Source: Malania oleifera (taxonomy: Eukaryota > Streptophyta > Magnoliopsida > Santalales > Ximeniaceae). From it: 64,000 bases of DNA. The notes beneath the pieces are model-generated. The model did no database searches, was not told the DNA's origin, and saw only the letters and a list, made by a program, of their open reading frames with translations. The position numbers and the translations under genes are program-made. This document shows, one piece after another, positions 11,590 through 23,680 of this stretch (position 1 is the first letter of the stretch; each line of letters begins with the position of its first letter). Where the stretch lies: assembly GCF_029873635.1 (NCBI RefSeq), contig NC_080428.1, positions 66,557,101 through 66,621,100 of the forward strand, read 5' to 3'.

Positions 11590-11597
11590 GTCTTGTG
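11590..11597. repeat. hAT target-site duplication, right copy
   Basis: GTCTTGTG directly after the right terminal inverted repeat; identical to 6190-6197. Confidence 0.95.
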
Positions 11598-12054
11598 TGC
11601 ATGGGATGAGTTATCATCATGTAAATACTAGTATAGGTTTTTAAATGAAAGTGTGTCAATGCCTTTGTGTCTAATGGGAGTACGACTCCTAGGACATTTT
11701 GATGTTTCCTAGTGCCAAAGCTAAAGTAGCATATAAAGATCTTTAGATGAGGATGAGCATCCATCATTCTTGTAAAACTCACTAGCTTCTGTAAACATAT
11801 TTAATCTACTTACCTCCCTCCTTAAACACACGTTGCCTACAAAGGTGGTGTTAATGAATTACGTTGCTTTAGTGTTTACCGCATGCTTGTCATTTGCTTC
11901 CATGAATTGCTTACTACTTCCGCTTACTTTCCATTCAATTGATGTGAGAGTCTTGTGGTAAACTGTGGTATACTTCAGCTGACTAGTTAAATAGGAGTGC
12001 TTTAGTTAGTGTTGCATGGCCCTGCACAAGATGTGAAGTGTTTGGTGCATGATA
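11598..12054 (+). repeat. Gypsy 1 5' LTR, right part
   Basis: It continues the LTR alignment with 55815-56272 (shared TCATGTAAATACTAGT, TTTGATGTTTCCTAGTG and the tail before the PBS). The terminal CA has decayed. Confidence 0.8.
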
Positions 12055-12056
12055 GT

Positions 12057-12068
12057 TGGTATCAGAGC
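12057..12068 (+). promoter_or_regulatory. Primer binding site, initiator Met-tRNA type
   Basis: TGGTATCAGAGC lies 2 nt after the LTR end and is complementary to the 3' end of plant initiator methionine tRNA, which primes minus-strand synthesis. Confidence 0.9.
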
Positions 12069-12167
12069 TTGGTTAATTGCTATGTGAATTCAATTGCTTC
12101 ATATAGTGGGATTGTGTGAAGCTTCAATAGAAGACTATGCAACCAATATCGAGAGAATTGAGGCACT

Positions 12168-13133
12168 AGAGGTGCAGGCTTAGACAACCAATAACATGTC
12201 CATGGACATGTTTGAATTTGTTGACAAATTGATGCATTGAAGGGATCACAAAAACATCAATAGGTTGCTATGGTGGAGATGTGAGAGGACCTCCATGCGA
12301 TAGTAGAAACTTTACAAGCCCAGATGGCTGATCTGAATGCAAAGATGAGCTTGATGGCTACTATTATAGGAAATTCCGGCACTACTGAAATGGAGTATGG
12401 AAGAACAAATGTGCCAAAACCTAGAACATATGGGGCTGCCTATGATGCTAAGGAGTTGGAGAACTTATTTGACATGGAGCAATACTTTTGTGCAATGAGG
12501 ATTGACTTAGAGCAGGAGAAAGTATCCATGGCAACAATGTATTTGAGAGGTGACACTAAGCTGTGGTGGTGTACCAAGTATGATGAGATAGAAAATGGAC
12601 ATTGTATAATGATTGTTGGGCAGACTTGAAGAGAGCTCAACGCCCAATTCTTTCTTGAGAATGTTGAATACAATGTTCAATGTAAGTTGTAATAACTTAA
12701 GCACATTGATACAATCAAGGAGTATGTCAAACAATTCTTTGCTTTGATGTTAGATACCTAGGACATGTTAGAGAAGGAAAAGTTGTTTTATTTTCTTGAG
12801 GGATCGAAACTATGGGCAATGGCAGAACTTCACTGACAAAAAGTTTTAGACTTGTTTGCTGCACAAGCTGCTGTGAAACACTTGACTAACTGCACTTGCG
12901 AGGGTTCCACAATGTTCAAAGAGAGTGGCATGGGTGGAAACAACGGAAAGTCTTTTAAGAAAGTCAAACTCAAAAATGGGAAAGCTGACACCAAGACATC
13001 AACTTCAAAGGAAGTTTTGTCTTCTCAATCATTTAACATGCCCAGTGGTGAGGGTAAGATGACATGCTTCTTATGTCAAGGCCCTCATAAAGTTGCTAAA
13101 TGCCCTTATAAGTCTTACAAGCTTCCATTGTAG
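12168..13133 (+). pseudogene. Gypsy 1 gag remnant
   Basis: The longest open piece (12324-12629) contains MADLNAKM...KPRTYGAAYDAKELE...MATMYLRGDTKLWWCTKYDEIENG, the retrotransposon gag (capsid) region. It shares these blocks with the gag at 56540-56900. After a break, the frame at 12852-13133 carries a zinc knuckle CFLCQGPHKVAKC (CX2CX3HX4C) near 13070 that would bind RNA. In-frame stops separate the pieces. Confidence 0.85.
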
Positions 13134-13179
13134 AGGGGGCACTGCAAGATGATGAGGATGAGAAAATCTTGAGGATGGG

Positions 13180-14651
13180 TGCAATGTGGTTACTCAATGC
13201 ATTGGAGAGGTAGACGAAAGAATCAAAAATTATCCAAGCTAAAGGGTTGATGTATGTGGATCTAAGGATCAACAAGAGCATATGTGCTATAGTTGATATT
13301 GGAGCTACCCATAACTTTGTCTCATAGGAAGAAGTGCAAATACTCAATTTGAACTTAGAGGATTCAGGACATATGAAAACGGTTAACTTTGTAGCTCAGC
13401 CTACTTTGGGAGTAGCCAAGCAAGTCATTATGAAGTTTGAACAATGGGCGAGACATGCGAATTTCACAGTAGTGTCGATGGATGATTTCCAAGTGATACT
13501 TGGAATAGAATTCTTAAGGGAGTCTAAGTTAGTATTGATGTCATTTTCTAGTTCCCTTTGTTTGCTGGGTGACCACCCTTGCTTGGTGCAAGTCATTGCG
13601 AAGAAAGGGGACGATAAGAAGTTCCTCTCAGCCATGCAACTCAAGAAGGGTTTGAGAAGGGGTGAACAGACATGCCGCACTGGTGGTAGAGTGGGTGCTT
13701 ACTACTATCCAAGTTGTGCTGGATGAGTATAAAGTTGTGATGCTAGATAAACTACCTTATAACTTACCACCACGACCAGATGTGGAGCATGAAATCCAGT
13801 TGTTACCATGGATGAAGCTACTCACTAAAGGGCCATATTGGATAGTGTCTCCAAAGTTAGTAGATTTAATAAAGCAACTTGATTAGTTAGTGGAATTGAG
13901 TTATATACATCATTCCAAAACATCGTTTAGAGCACCGCTATTGTTTCGGAGGAAACATAATGGGAGCATGCAGATGTGTGTGGACTATTGTGCGCTCAAT
14001 ACGGTGACTATGTGCAAAAAGTATCCCATTCCGTTGATTATTGATTTGTTTGATTAGCCAAATCCTGCCAAGTACTTCACCAAACTTGACTTGTGGTTAG
14101 GCTGCTATTAGGTAAGGATAGTAGATGGTGATGAGTCGAAGACTACTTGTCTGACACGGTATAGGGTATATGAATTTCTTGGTGATGCCTTTCGAGTCAA
14201 CAAATGTGCCAGTGACATTTTGCACCTTGATGAACTAGGTATTTCATGAGTACCCATGGTATAGTTAGATGACACTGTTGTATACAGTTCTACTTTTAAG
14301 TAACATAAAGAGTATCTGTAGAAGGTGTTCAATAGACTAAAGGAGAACAACCTTTTATGTGAAGAGAGAAGTGCTCTTTCGCTCAGTGGAGCATCAAATT
14401 CCTTAAAGAAGGAGCTATTCAAGATTGGAAGATCCCAACAACAATGAAGGAGCTATGTGCCTTTCTTGGACTTGCCAACTATTATTGAGAGTTTGTGGAG
14501 GGGTACGCAAGGAGAACTGCCCCTTAACAGAACTATTGAAGAACGGTCATAGGTAGAACTGGATAGAGAAGTGCCAAGGAGCCTTTGACAACTTGAAGGG
14601 TGCCAATGTGCAAGATTCAATGCTTGCTTTTTTGGACATCATGAAACCCAT
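13180..14651 (+). pseudogene. Gypsy 1 protease and reverse transcriptase remnant
   Basis: The retropepsin active site reads DIGATHNFVS near 13293 where DSG or DTG is needed, so the protease would be dead. After about 350 bp, RT starts: MCVDYCALNTVTMCKKYPIPLI (13972-14040), FTKLDLWLGCY, YEFLVMPF (near 14168), then LDDTVVYS (near 14266) in another frame, CSFAQ (near 14370), and KELCAFLGLANYY (near 14449). At least five stops or frame changes are visible. The frame is cut at 14651 by the inserted block and resumes at 15716. Confidence 0.85.
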
Positions 14652-15715
14652 TGATGATGGGGATCGACATGCACTTCGAGTATCTTTCACGGATATTGTG
14701 ACATGTGGACGACCATCCAAGGTCCATCATTGGATGTGAACTTTATTTACAACAAGTGAAGCTTCTCTTGGAAGCTAGTTTGGAAAGAGAATGACAACTT
14801 GCAAGTTAAAGAGTCTTGGTTTTTCAAAAAGTATTTATTTAGTTTTAAGTTCCTAGGCACCTATTTCCTATGACAAACTATTTCCTAGGAACCTCATTAC
14901 CTTTGTTTTAAATGTTTTATTTTACTTTTTTATTTTCTTGCCATGTGCAAGTCATGCGCATGCTCATGTAAGTCTATAATATACCATTACTTGTATTGTA
15001 AAAGGGATCTTTGCATTTTCAATTGAAAAGGAAGCCTTTGCTTGAACTTGCGAATCTTGTTCCTCCCCTTGTGAGTGAGTACTGTGACGTCTCCCCGAAG
15101 ATTGGGTGGTGAGAGACCACGAAAACATCAACGTCATCATCAACACTATACACCTACTCCTCTTTTATAGCTCATAGCCACAACCCCCCTCAAGTTTCAT
15201 CCTTGTCTCTAGATTCCTAAAGATCAACAAGCTTGTTTGTGGTGTGATCGAGTACTCGTGTGTCTTGGGTGTTTGTCATTACGAACCTTTTGGTAAGCTC
15301 ATTTCAATTCCTTGTTTGTGAGCCCCTAAAAGTACCTTGTAAGCCTTGAAACTCTACCCGAATCCTTGATTGAAAAACCTTGTTCATTCTCTTTGACTCT
15401 TCCTAGATTTTCAACATGAACATGCTTGCTAGTACTGTGCTTAGGGATATATGATTTGTATGCTAGGACTTTTGATCTAGGACTTCTAATATAACATCTT
15501 TTAAAGTGAACTTGATTACTTGAATGAAATGATCAACTAAGGGCTTTTAAACCAAATCATATACGTTTTCAAAATCTTAACAACTTGTGATCATTAGAAT
15601 ATGTTTGTGATGTTCATGCTTGGTTAGTTCAATTCTTCCCATAGATTGTGATATTGTGTGTGCGCTACAAAGAGGGTCAACCGTAGGACTAGGGTTACTT
15701 AGAACCGTCCTACAT
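14652..15715. mobile_element. ~1.06-kb insertion in gypsy 1 pol, solo-LTR-like
   Basis: Gypsy codons break off after FLDIMKP at 14651 and resume with FEVHIDVSDYALGG at 15716, so this block was inserted. It starts near TGATGATGG and ends near CCTACATCA, which are roughly inverse. No long frame is present, and it contains a promoter-like AT-rich part and a CT-rich leader, as an LTR would. A CATT or CCATT/TCATT direct repeat at the edges could be the target duplication, but the exact ends are uncertain. Confidence 0.6.
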
Positions 15716-16312
15716 CATTTGAGGTACATATAGATGTATCAGACTATGCCCTTGGGGGAGTCTTGTCATAGGTGGGGCATCCTGTTACGTATGGGAACCA
15801 CAAGCTTAATGAAGCGGAGTGGAAGTACATAGTTGAAGAGAAGGAGATGATAACAATGATACATTGCTTTTAGTGTGGTGGCGTTACCTAATTGGGTCAA
15901 AGTTTATGGTGAAAACAGATAACTCGACTGTTAGGCACTTCTTTACACAACCAAAGTTATTACCAAAAAAGGCTTGTTGGCAAGAATTCCTAGTGGAGTT
16001 AGATTTCTTATTTGAGCACAAGTCGGGGTGGATGAACCAAGTCGCAGATACACTAAGTAGAAAGGCTGAGCTTGTGGCCTTACAAACAATAACACACTCA
16101 ACAATAAGTAAGGTTACCACAACAATGCTGGGGCACATTAAGGAGAATCTTACCAAAGATCTAGTTGCCTAAAACCTTCTAAAGCTAGTGGAAGAGGGCA
16201 AAGCGTGCCAACTCTAGTTAGAAGATGGATAGTTGATGACACCTGGTAACTGGCTCTTTATGCCTCGAGTTGGAGTCTTGAGGAAGACACTGTTGAGAGA
16301 ACGCCTTGCCAG
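15716..16312 (+). pseudogene. Gypsy 1 RNase H and integrase start, truncated
   Basis: FEVHIDVSDYALGGVLS (15717) begins RNase H. GHPVTYGNHKLNEAEWKY and KFMVKTDNSTVRHFFTQPKL (15901-15960) follow. The HKSGWMNQVADTLSRKAELV block (16018-16077) ends RNase H and leads to the integrase N-terminal linker (HIKENLTKDLVA, PRVGVLRKTLLRERL near 16265-16310). Homology stops there, before the integrase zinc finger and catalytic core. Stops occur after VLS and near 15873. Confidence 0.85.
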
Positions 16313-17393
16313 CATAACTAATAAAAGAATTCAAATTAGCTAAACTTATGCTGACCCTTATCTTCCAGTTTCTACTTTTTAGGTGGCTTCAAGAAGTTTA
16401 TATCTCCTCAAAACCCTGTTGCATTACAAAGGATTGGAATAACTAAAGGTTTTTGGTCTATTATATAACTCATCGACAAGAAAATTTATTTACTTAGAAG
16501 AAGCAGCGTTACCAACATGCGAGCATATACGACATGATACATTATAGAGATGGCAAAGATTTTGGGGGAAAAAAATGCAGTAAGACACAGCTGTGCATGT
16601 TAATCAATCAATGTGATATTATGTATGTTTAGGTATGTTTTTCCTTTTGAATGAAAAGTATTGAGGTGATTTTCAAGAATCATTCATGCACATTCTACAA
16701 ATAAATTCCATGTGCAAACTACGATTATACATTCATTAGCTACATTCATAGTAGAGAATAATCAACATTGAAACCTGGATCCAAGGGAAGGGGGAAGAAA
16801 AGAAAAAAGATAAGGAACATAGAGAAACAATCGGGCAGATAGCCAAGAGGCTCTGTTCTTTCTCACATAGCTGATGATAGCCGAGAGGCTTTGATTTGTC
16901 TCACATAGCTAATGGTAGGCAATGGCTTATCAAGAAATTTTAATAAATAAACAAAAAGCAGCTAATGGCTGGATTTTTTTTTTTTCTTTTTGAGGGGGGA
17001 GGCGGGGGGGGGGGGGGGTGTTGGAGGGTGTTGGGAGGGGAGAGGGTTGTGAGTGGAAAGGGAACGAGGGAGGGAGGGAGGGAAAAAAGAGAAGCCCAAC
17101 ATAGTAGTTGGCTTGAACTGAAGAAGGGAAGGCTTCTTCTAACAAATTCCTTTGCCTTTGGTCCGTCGCTTCTACTCTTGTTGTTGCTGGTCCAGTGGTG
17201 CAACGGAAGCTTGGGAGGCCCAATGGTGCAAGGAGCTAGGGCTCAAACTCTATCGACTACATCTCTCAACTCAATTTTTTTTTACCTCAGGTTACACCTA
17301 CTGTGTTGAAGAGAGGACAAAATGCAACCATTTACGTTCAAGACACGTTCCAACCACGTATCAAATGTGTCGAAAAATGAAAACAATAAAATT
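16313..17393. other. Intergenic region without a recognised gene
   Basis: Nothing resembles APC2 exons or a transposon. It contains a G15 tract (17004-17018) with G-rich flanks and a GGGA repeat near 17069-17082. Frames at 16930-17427 on both strands are Pro-rich or Gly-rich products of this composition. Confidence 0.6.
17004..17018. repeat. G15 tract
   Basis: Fifteen consecutive G in a GA-rich context in non-coding DNA. Confidence 0.95.
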
Positions 17394-18046
17394 AGGGGCC
17401 GTTTGGTATCACTATAAAAAATTATGAAAACAAAAATCAGAAATGAAAACCAAAAACCCAAAACATAAAGTAAAAACCAGAAACCAACAGCCTATTTGGT
17501 TATTATTTATAAAACTAAAACAAATTATAAGCTTAATTAAAAAGTGCTCATTTTCGTCTTTAAATCAAATAATATTATAAAAACATGGTTAAAATGATAA
17601 AATTGCAGAAGAATATGTATTAAAATTTTTTTTATAATAGAAATAAATTTTATTGTGCATGAAAATTAAAAAATAGTAAAAATATTTTAAATTGGCTTTA
17701 TTTTCCATCATTTTTAAAATGTATGTATATTTTTATTTTAATTATATTTAAATTCATATGATCGTTTAATTTTAATTTTAATTTAAAAGTGTATAAAATG
17801 AATGATTTAATCTGAAAAAAAAAATTTATTTCTGAATATTTAAATTTCTAGCAACAGGTTGCCAAAACAACCGAAAACCATACCATAAAATCTGGTTTTC
17901 AGTTTTTTTGCGAACTGAAAACTAATAATAGAAATAGAAAAACTGTCAAGTGTCAATGTAAACAAATGCATTTTTATAATATGTTTCTTCACTGCAAAAA
18001 CAGAAACAAAAAACAAAAAACAGCAACAATATCAAACGACCTCTTA
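17394..18046. mobile_element. MITE-like element, ~650 bp
   Basis: The left end AGGGGCCGTTTGGTAT and the right end ATATCAAACGACCTCTT are imperfect inverses. The GCCGTTTGG terminus is common in plant non-autonomous DNA transposons. The inside is AT-rich without a frame. A clear target duplication was not found (only a short TTA/TAA), so the superfamily is open: PIF/Harbinger or hAT. Confidence 0.65.
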
Positions 18047-18413
18047 ATTTCCAACACGTGTTGGATGCTGACACTTGGGAGTTTAAATGAGTGTTGGTGC
18101 TTCCTAGATTATCTTAAATATGTTGCATAATTTTTTACAGAATTTTAATTTTCTCCTATTTGCCTGAAAGATGTAGACGCACGCACTCACATTTACCACT
18201 TGTTTTTGTGGTTTCAGCTAGTTGGGCTTGGTTTAGTTTTGAATGAAGTTGAAAATTCATGTGGAACTAGTAGATCCTGTTATTATTGACTACTCTATAA
18301 CTATGGTCCTCGGACCCTCTCTATATTTCCTGCTCAAAATATTTTTCAGAGTAGTTTGCTTCTTAGTGACAAGCTTGTACTGTGCCTTAAATGACCCTGA
18401 AGAGAAATTGCAG

Positions 18414-20715
18414 GATGAGGACCTTAACATAACTGGGCCTGTGGACAACCTGCTTTCTGACTATGCAAGAAGGTTTAATGAAATTAAAACCCCTCGTAAG
18501 CTCCTATGGAAGAAAAATCTCGGTACTGTCAAGGTTTGTCACTTCAAAAATTTGTACTATGTATTCCATGGCCTTTTCTGCTCATGAATATTCATTTAAG
18601 TTTTCTCAGGGTCTCTCTGTTTAATTTTCTATTTCTAATATCCCTACCCCACTTGATAAACATGTAATTTTGTGTCATGTCCATCTGTTTTAGTTGGAGT
18701 TGCAATTTGAAGATAGATCAGTGCAGTTCACAGTGGCTCCTGTGCATGCAGCAATTATTATGCAGTTTCAAGATCAAAAAAGGTAACCTAAAAAAGTATC
18801 TTTATATATTGTTATTCTAACTCATTGTAACAACAGTTAATGTTTTTTGCTTGCAGTTGGACCTCCCAAAATCTTGCATCTGCTGTTGGGGTACCCGTGG
18901 ACACACTCAACCGTAGGATAAATTTCTGGATAAGCAAGGTATATTTAGCCAACTCTCAAAAATTTTTTGGTTTTACTTTTACACTTTGTTCAGATGATTT
19001 ATTTTTAAATTGAGAGAGAATCATGTTCGCTTGACGCATTCTTTTATAGTTAGACGAACCCTTATTGTGGTTGCTCATATATTGTTGAAGGATATTGTAC
19101 CATAATACCATTTGTTTACTGGTTTTAGAGTTCAGCACTTGGTTCAAGTTAGCATTTGGCACCCTCTCTAGAGCAGTCAAACCATTGCCAATTTGATGAT
19201 TTATATATTCTTATTTGCTTCTTTATTGCAGAGCCACATTGGCGATGGTCTTGATTTATTCACTTGCATAATATTTGCACAATTAATGGTTCAAATTTTG
19301 ACTATCTTTTTATTTGCAAGGACTAGTTCAAATTATTCAAATAGGTATAAATTTTGTTCAAAATAGATTCCTTTGCAGTTTTAGTTTCTGATGCAGAAGT
19401 CTTTTCAAGCTAGAGTTTAAGGAACATTATACTAATCTTATGGCCACCATGCATCTTTGTTTTGCCCAGGGAATTGTTGCAGAATCACTTGGGGCAGATT
19501 CCAGTAACCACATATTCACCCTTGTGGATGGCATGATTGATGCTAACAAAAATGTTGCTAATGACGCAAGCTGTGAGGAGCTACTGGCAGGTGATGAGGA
19601 AAGAGAGAGATCTGTAGCCTCTGTTGAGGATCAATTACATAAAGAGATGACTGTATATGAGGTATGTTTTTACAAAGCAGAACTTTTTAAGGCTAATTAT
19701 TTTGTTTATGATCAATTAAAATTTACTTTAATGGCTTTTTTCACTGTATTTTTGTGATCTAAGTTATTTTTTTACACAATTGAATAATTGAAGTTCGGCT
19801 TCTTTTTATTGGTGATCAGTTGGCAACATGTATCAAGTGCTGTCATTCTATCTTGTCAACTTTAAATTTCCTGCTGGAGGTTTATCAAAAAAAATTTCGG
19901 CTGGAGTTTGTCCGCCTCTGTGACTGATGATAGTGGACATAAAAAACAAAGGAGAATAAAATAGCAAAAACACAAACTATAAGCAGTTCATCACCAAGTG
20001 CCAATCAAATGATTCAATTGGTTTGATGATTTCCTGGTAAAGGCTCACTCTGGGTGGAGTCAGGTCAGGCTTGGAATTTCTGAGTTTGAACGTGATCCTC
20101 TTTTATCAGTTGGAGAGCACAAAAAAATTGCATCCTTCCACCACCCACCCCCCCCCCCCCCCCCAAAAAAAAAAAAAGTGTTTAAGAGCTAAAATGTAAT
20201 CATTCCACCACCACCCGCAGTGCTGTTCATGTGTGCGCTGTTAGAAAAATCATATTCAGGCATATAATTTGCTGGTATCTATGTAATTGCTCCACTTTTC
20301 CTCCCAAGAAAAATTGCTGGTTATGTGAATGCTAAATGACGGTTCTGTTCCTCATTTGGATTCCTAATGGCACTTGGTTTTTCTGTGGAAATTCATCTGG
20401 CGGTGCTGACTGATTTCATTTTGGTTTAATTGTAGAAATTTATCTTGGGGATGCTTACCAATTATGGAAGCATGGCATTGAAAAAGATTCATAACACTCT
20501 CAAGGTAATATCATTTCATTGTGCTCCGTAATCATGATTAATGAGGTACCAAGACTGCTCAAATACTTAATGAAGACTACTTATTGCTGCAGATTTATTG
20601 TGTGGCGGATCCTACTTATGACAAATCACTCCAACAGCTGCAAAGCTTCTTATCAGGTCTCGTCTCAGAAGAGAAGTTGGAATTCAGAGATGGAATGTAT
20701 TTTCTCAAGAAGTAA
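18414..20715 (+). CDS. APC2: APC2, anaphase-promoting complex subunit 2, C-terminal exons
   Basis: Six consecutive exons with GT-AG introns: 18414-18533, 18694-18782, 18857-18938, 19470-19661, 20436-20504 and 20593-20715 (stop TAA). Joined, they encode 224 residues without a break. GPVDNLLSDYARRFNEIKTPRKLLWKKNLGTVK is followed by LELQFEDRSVQFTV, NRRINFWISKG, VEDQLHKEMTVYEKFILGMLTNYGSMAL and QQLQSFLSGLVSEEKLEFRDGMYFLKK, which match plant APC2. This is the cullin-homology tail and winged-helix region by which APC2 binds the RING subunit APC11 in the nuclear APC/C ubiquitin ligase. Full plant APC2 is roughly 850-900 residues, so about three quarters of the protein is missing here. The upstream exons are not visible anywhere in the preceding 18 kb of transposons. 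Either a very long intron or a 5'-truncated copy would explain this. Confidence 0.92.
20148..20177. repeat. C17-A13 tract in APC2 intron
   Basis: Seventeen C followed by thirteen A within the intron between the fourth and fifth visible exons. Confidence 0.95.
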
Positions 20716-21527
20716 TCAACTGGCAGTACAAGTGGCCACATTTGAAAGTTGGTATCACGATATGAACTGCAGTAGATCCATCTATTTGAAAACTGTGGCC
20801 ATCTTGCGCTGGTGAGATTTTATTTTCAAACTTCAGGGAATCATTGTATAGTTTTTTTTTGTATAGATTAAATGCTCTAATCTTACTGAATATTCCTTAA
20901 AGTAAACTTTATTATTCTTATTTAAAAAAAAAAACTGAAATATGCAAATACAAATATATGTCCAAAGCTGATATTTGAAGCCACTATGCTCCTTTTTTTT
21001 TTTTTTTTTTTCCCACTTAGTTTGAAGCTACTATCCTATTTCAAACATTGATGCTCTCTGGGAACTTTCCTTGTGGTTGGGAATGTGCACAGGAAGAAAC
21101 CAATTTCAGAGTTTCTGATTGTTATCAGCTCTAATATTTTCTCCTGTTCATATGTGAGTTCATGAAGACATTGGGATAATCCTACTTGGGATGCTCTGCT
21201 GAACATTTTCCTATTCCTGTTGCGCGTTGAAGCTGCCTCCTGTGCTTTTCCTTGCATTAGTGGGAAGCCCGTCCTTATAGATTTTCAGAAGGCTACATCC
21301 CTGCATTCTCCTAATGAGACAATACTCTTGTGGCCCGCACCATATAGAGGCCTGTGGATGGCCACTGTAAAAACAACCGTATCCATAGGAGTTCTAATGA
21401 ATTGTTTTCCAATAGTTTGTTTCTGTTATTATTATTATTATTATTATTTCATGATGTTACCATCTGGAAGAAAGCATTTAGATTTTGTATTGTAATTTTA
21501 TTATTAGTCTGTTAGGAAATCAAATAA
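20716..21527. other. APC2 3' flank
   Basis: It probably includes the APC2 3' UTR. An ATT microsatellite lies at about 21427-21449. The opposite-strand frame at 21036-21257 has no support. Confidence 0.55.
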
Positions 21528-21800
21528 ATGAACCGATAAAAACAATTACTCCTGTCGCACAGTGGTTTCATCTGAAAAGTGAAAAGTCAAAAACGCAAGG
21601 GGAAAAGATGATTGTCAATGTCATGCATATCCATATCATGCACACGTCCCTACAACAGGGCGGGGACCATGCATTATTTTTTACTACGTTTGAATCCTTT
21701 CTTCTTTTCTGCAATGCCCATCTTCTTTTCTGCAATGCCTATTTTACTCTCAGCCTTTAATGCTCTCACCTATCGCATCCGCCCAAATCAAATACAACTA
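21528..21800 (+). repeat. Duplicated segment, copy 1
   Basis: It aligns with 25945-26245 in the same orientation. Shared blocks include GTCGCACAGTGGTTTCA, AGTGAAAAGTCAAAAACGCA, ACAGGGCGGGGACCATG, TTTTTTACTACGTTTGAATCC and TTAATGCTCTCACC. This copy has an internal repeat of TTCTTTTCTGCAATGCC and lacks part of the second copy's middle. No coding function is evident. Confidence 0.85.
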
Positions 21801-22144
21801 CACGCATTTCTGCACTGTGATTTCATATTCTAAGAAATCAGAAATAAAAAACCAACACAAATACATCATAGGCACCATTAGGCGTCGTTGGGTACTGTCC
21901 TCCACTAAAATTGTACCATGTGAACTAAAATGGGGTTACATTGCTCAGTGATTCGTGCTTATCACTACACCATCTTAAATAGAAAATTGAAAGAACCATA
22001 AGAAAAGGCAATAACTAAGAAATTTGGAAAAAAAAAAAAAAATTTATGAAGTAGAAACAAGAATGTCTTTACGTACCATTTTTTCTTAATGACTATAATG
22101 CATATTACTATTGCAAAGATTGCTTGTAAGGTAAAATTATTGGC

Positions 22145-22145
<1 letters not shown>

Positions 22146-22223
<78 letters not shown>
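22146..22223. repeat. Compound microsatellite (AT)n(TG)n(AG)n
   Basis: AT dinucleotides to about 22179, TG to 22194, then AG to 22223. Confidence 0.95.
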
Positions 22224-22226
<3 letters not shown>

Positions 22227-22297
22227 GAATTTTGATTTCTTGAATTTGGTTAACAGGATACCCAAAAATGAATTGTAATGAATGTAGATTGTAGACC

Positions 22298-23680
22298 ATG
22301 GTACTGCAAGATGAGGTGTGGAATGATTCAATGGAAAATGAGTCTTGAAATGCAAAAAATTGATAAATGTGTTATCATGTCTTGAAATCCATTGTGAATT
22401 GAGAGTCTTTGGGAGATCAAATTGCATAATACTTTCATGTCTCAAAACCTGAATTACACTAGCAGATCATGAAGGGAACTCATTCAAAAAATCTTCAACA
22501 CCCGATGGTTATTCAAAAGACATCCTATTCTAATTGCATAACTCCGGCATCAAAGTAAAACATCTGTCCCCTCGTGGAACAATTGACATATGGTCCAATA
22601 GCACTTCGCGCTATAGATGATCCAAACTGATGTTTCAAAACCAACCACTCTACTAGTACTCTTCCCAAACTGTAATCAAACATTTGTAGTAACCCCTAAA
22701 TATCAAAGAAGTTCATTAATATCAAAGAAGTTCATTTCACTACTTTGGAAATGCTCCTGTCCTACATTAATCATATATTTTTCCACTACACTAAGTGGGG
22801 CTAGAGCAAACATGGGTGCATAATTTGGTGTACAAAAATTAGAGAAAATTTACTTTTTTTTTTAGTTTTTAGTTTTGGCTTGAGTTGAAAAAAACAAATC
22901 GCAGATTAAATAACCTTATATGTATGTTATAATTTTATATAATATTAATTTGAAGACATTGTATACTTAAATTCATAAATGTTTAATCGGTTTTGCCAAT
23001 AGCCGAACTAAGAACCAATTACACCCCTGTAATGTAATGCTATCAATTTGCCAACAACACAAATTAAAGCATGTGTTAAAATATGAATTATCAAAGCTTC
23101 AATATATTTCATATTCATATTTTGATGATTCTTGAAACACAAATTGACATTCTATGTATGAAAATATTGGCTATATTGTTTTAGAAATGCAAGATAAATA
23201 TAGGTATAATGATTTCAAGTCATAGGATGATAATAAAACGATTTGTTAAGAGCCTTATGCATGCTAGCCGAATTGTTATGAGTTTTGTCTTTGCAATTAC
23301 ATTAGTACCTTGAAATATTTTTACAACTATAGTTGGATTTTTATATTCTTAAATTTATTCTCTATTGTTAAGATATTATGATTTATCTTCAATCGGTCCT
23401 TTAATTCTTATTAGACAAATTTCAAATATGAACTCATGAATATATTTGCTATTGATTGGACTTACCTTATCGCTTTGAATTGAAGATCTTTATATCTTTC
23501 GCTGTATTTAGGAAGGAGATTTGAAATTTTGAAATGGAGTTATGGTAAGGAAACTTCATCAATCAATTTTCATTTTCTTCTCTCAAATTTGAATCAGCTT
23601 ATCTTTTTACCCTCTCTTGTACGGCGACACTCATCTTTGCATCTAATCGAAAACTACAGTATCAAATTAATTGATTAATG
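22298..23680 (+). repeat. Dispersed repeat R1, copy A
   Basis: About 1.38 kb aligning with 40372-42218 and in part with 37084-37345. Shared blocks include GCAAGATGAGGTGT, TTGAAATCCATT, TAATACTTTCATGTCTCAAA, GTAACCCCTAAATATCAAAGAAG and ATCTAATCGAAAACTA. No frame longer than 68 codons is conserved. It is an unclassified repeat without a recognised transposon protein. Near 22961 it carries the uninterrupted site that is split by the solo LTR at 41028 in copy C. Confidence 0.85.

Larger units (their letters stand above)
6139..16312 (+). mobile_element. Ty3/gypsy element 1 (5' LTR, gag, pol; 3'-truncated, nested)
   Basis: The 5' LTR is split in two (6139-6197 and 11598-12054, together about 516 bp) by a hAT transposon. 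A primer binding site, gag, protease, RT and RNase H follow in gypsy order. Homology ends in the N-terminal part of integrase near 16312; no 3' LTR was found. A second insertion (14652-15715) interrupts pol. It is the sister of the element starting at 55753: the LTRs align along their length, and both gags share blocks such as RTYG, DAKELE and TMYL. Confidence 0.85.

Noticed and set aside
22146-22445. Minus-strand frames with Ser-Leu and Thr-His-Tyr-Ile repeats
   Set aside because: Translation of a compound microsatellite.
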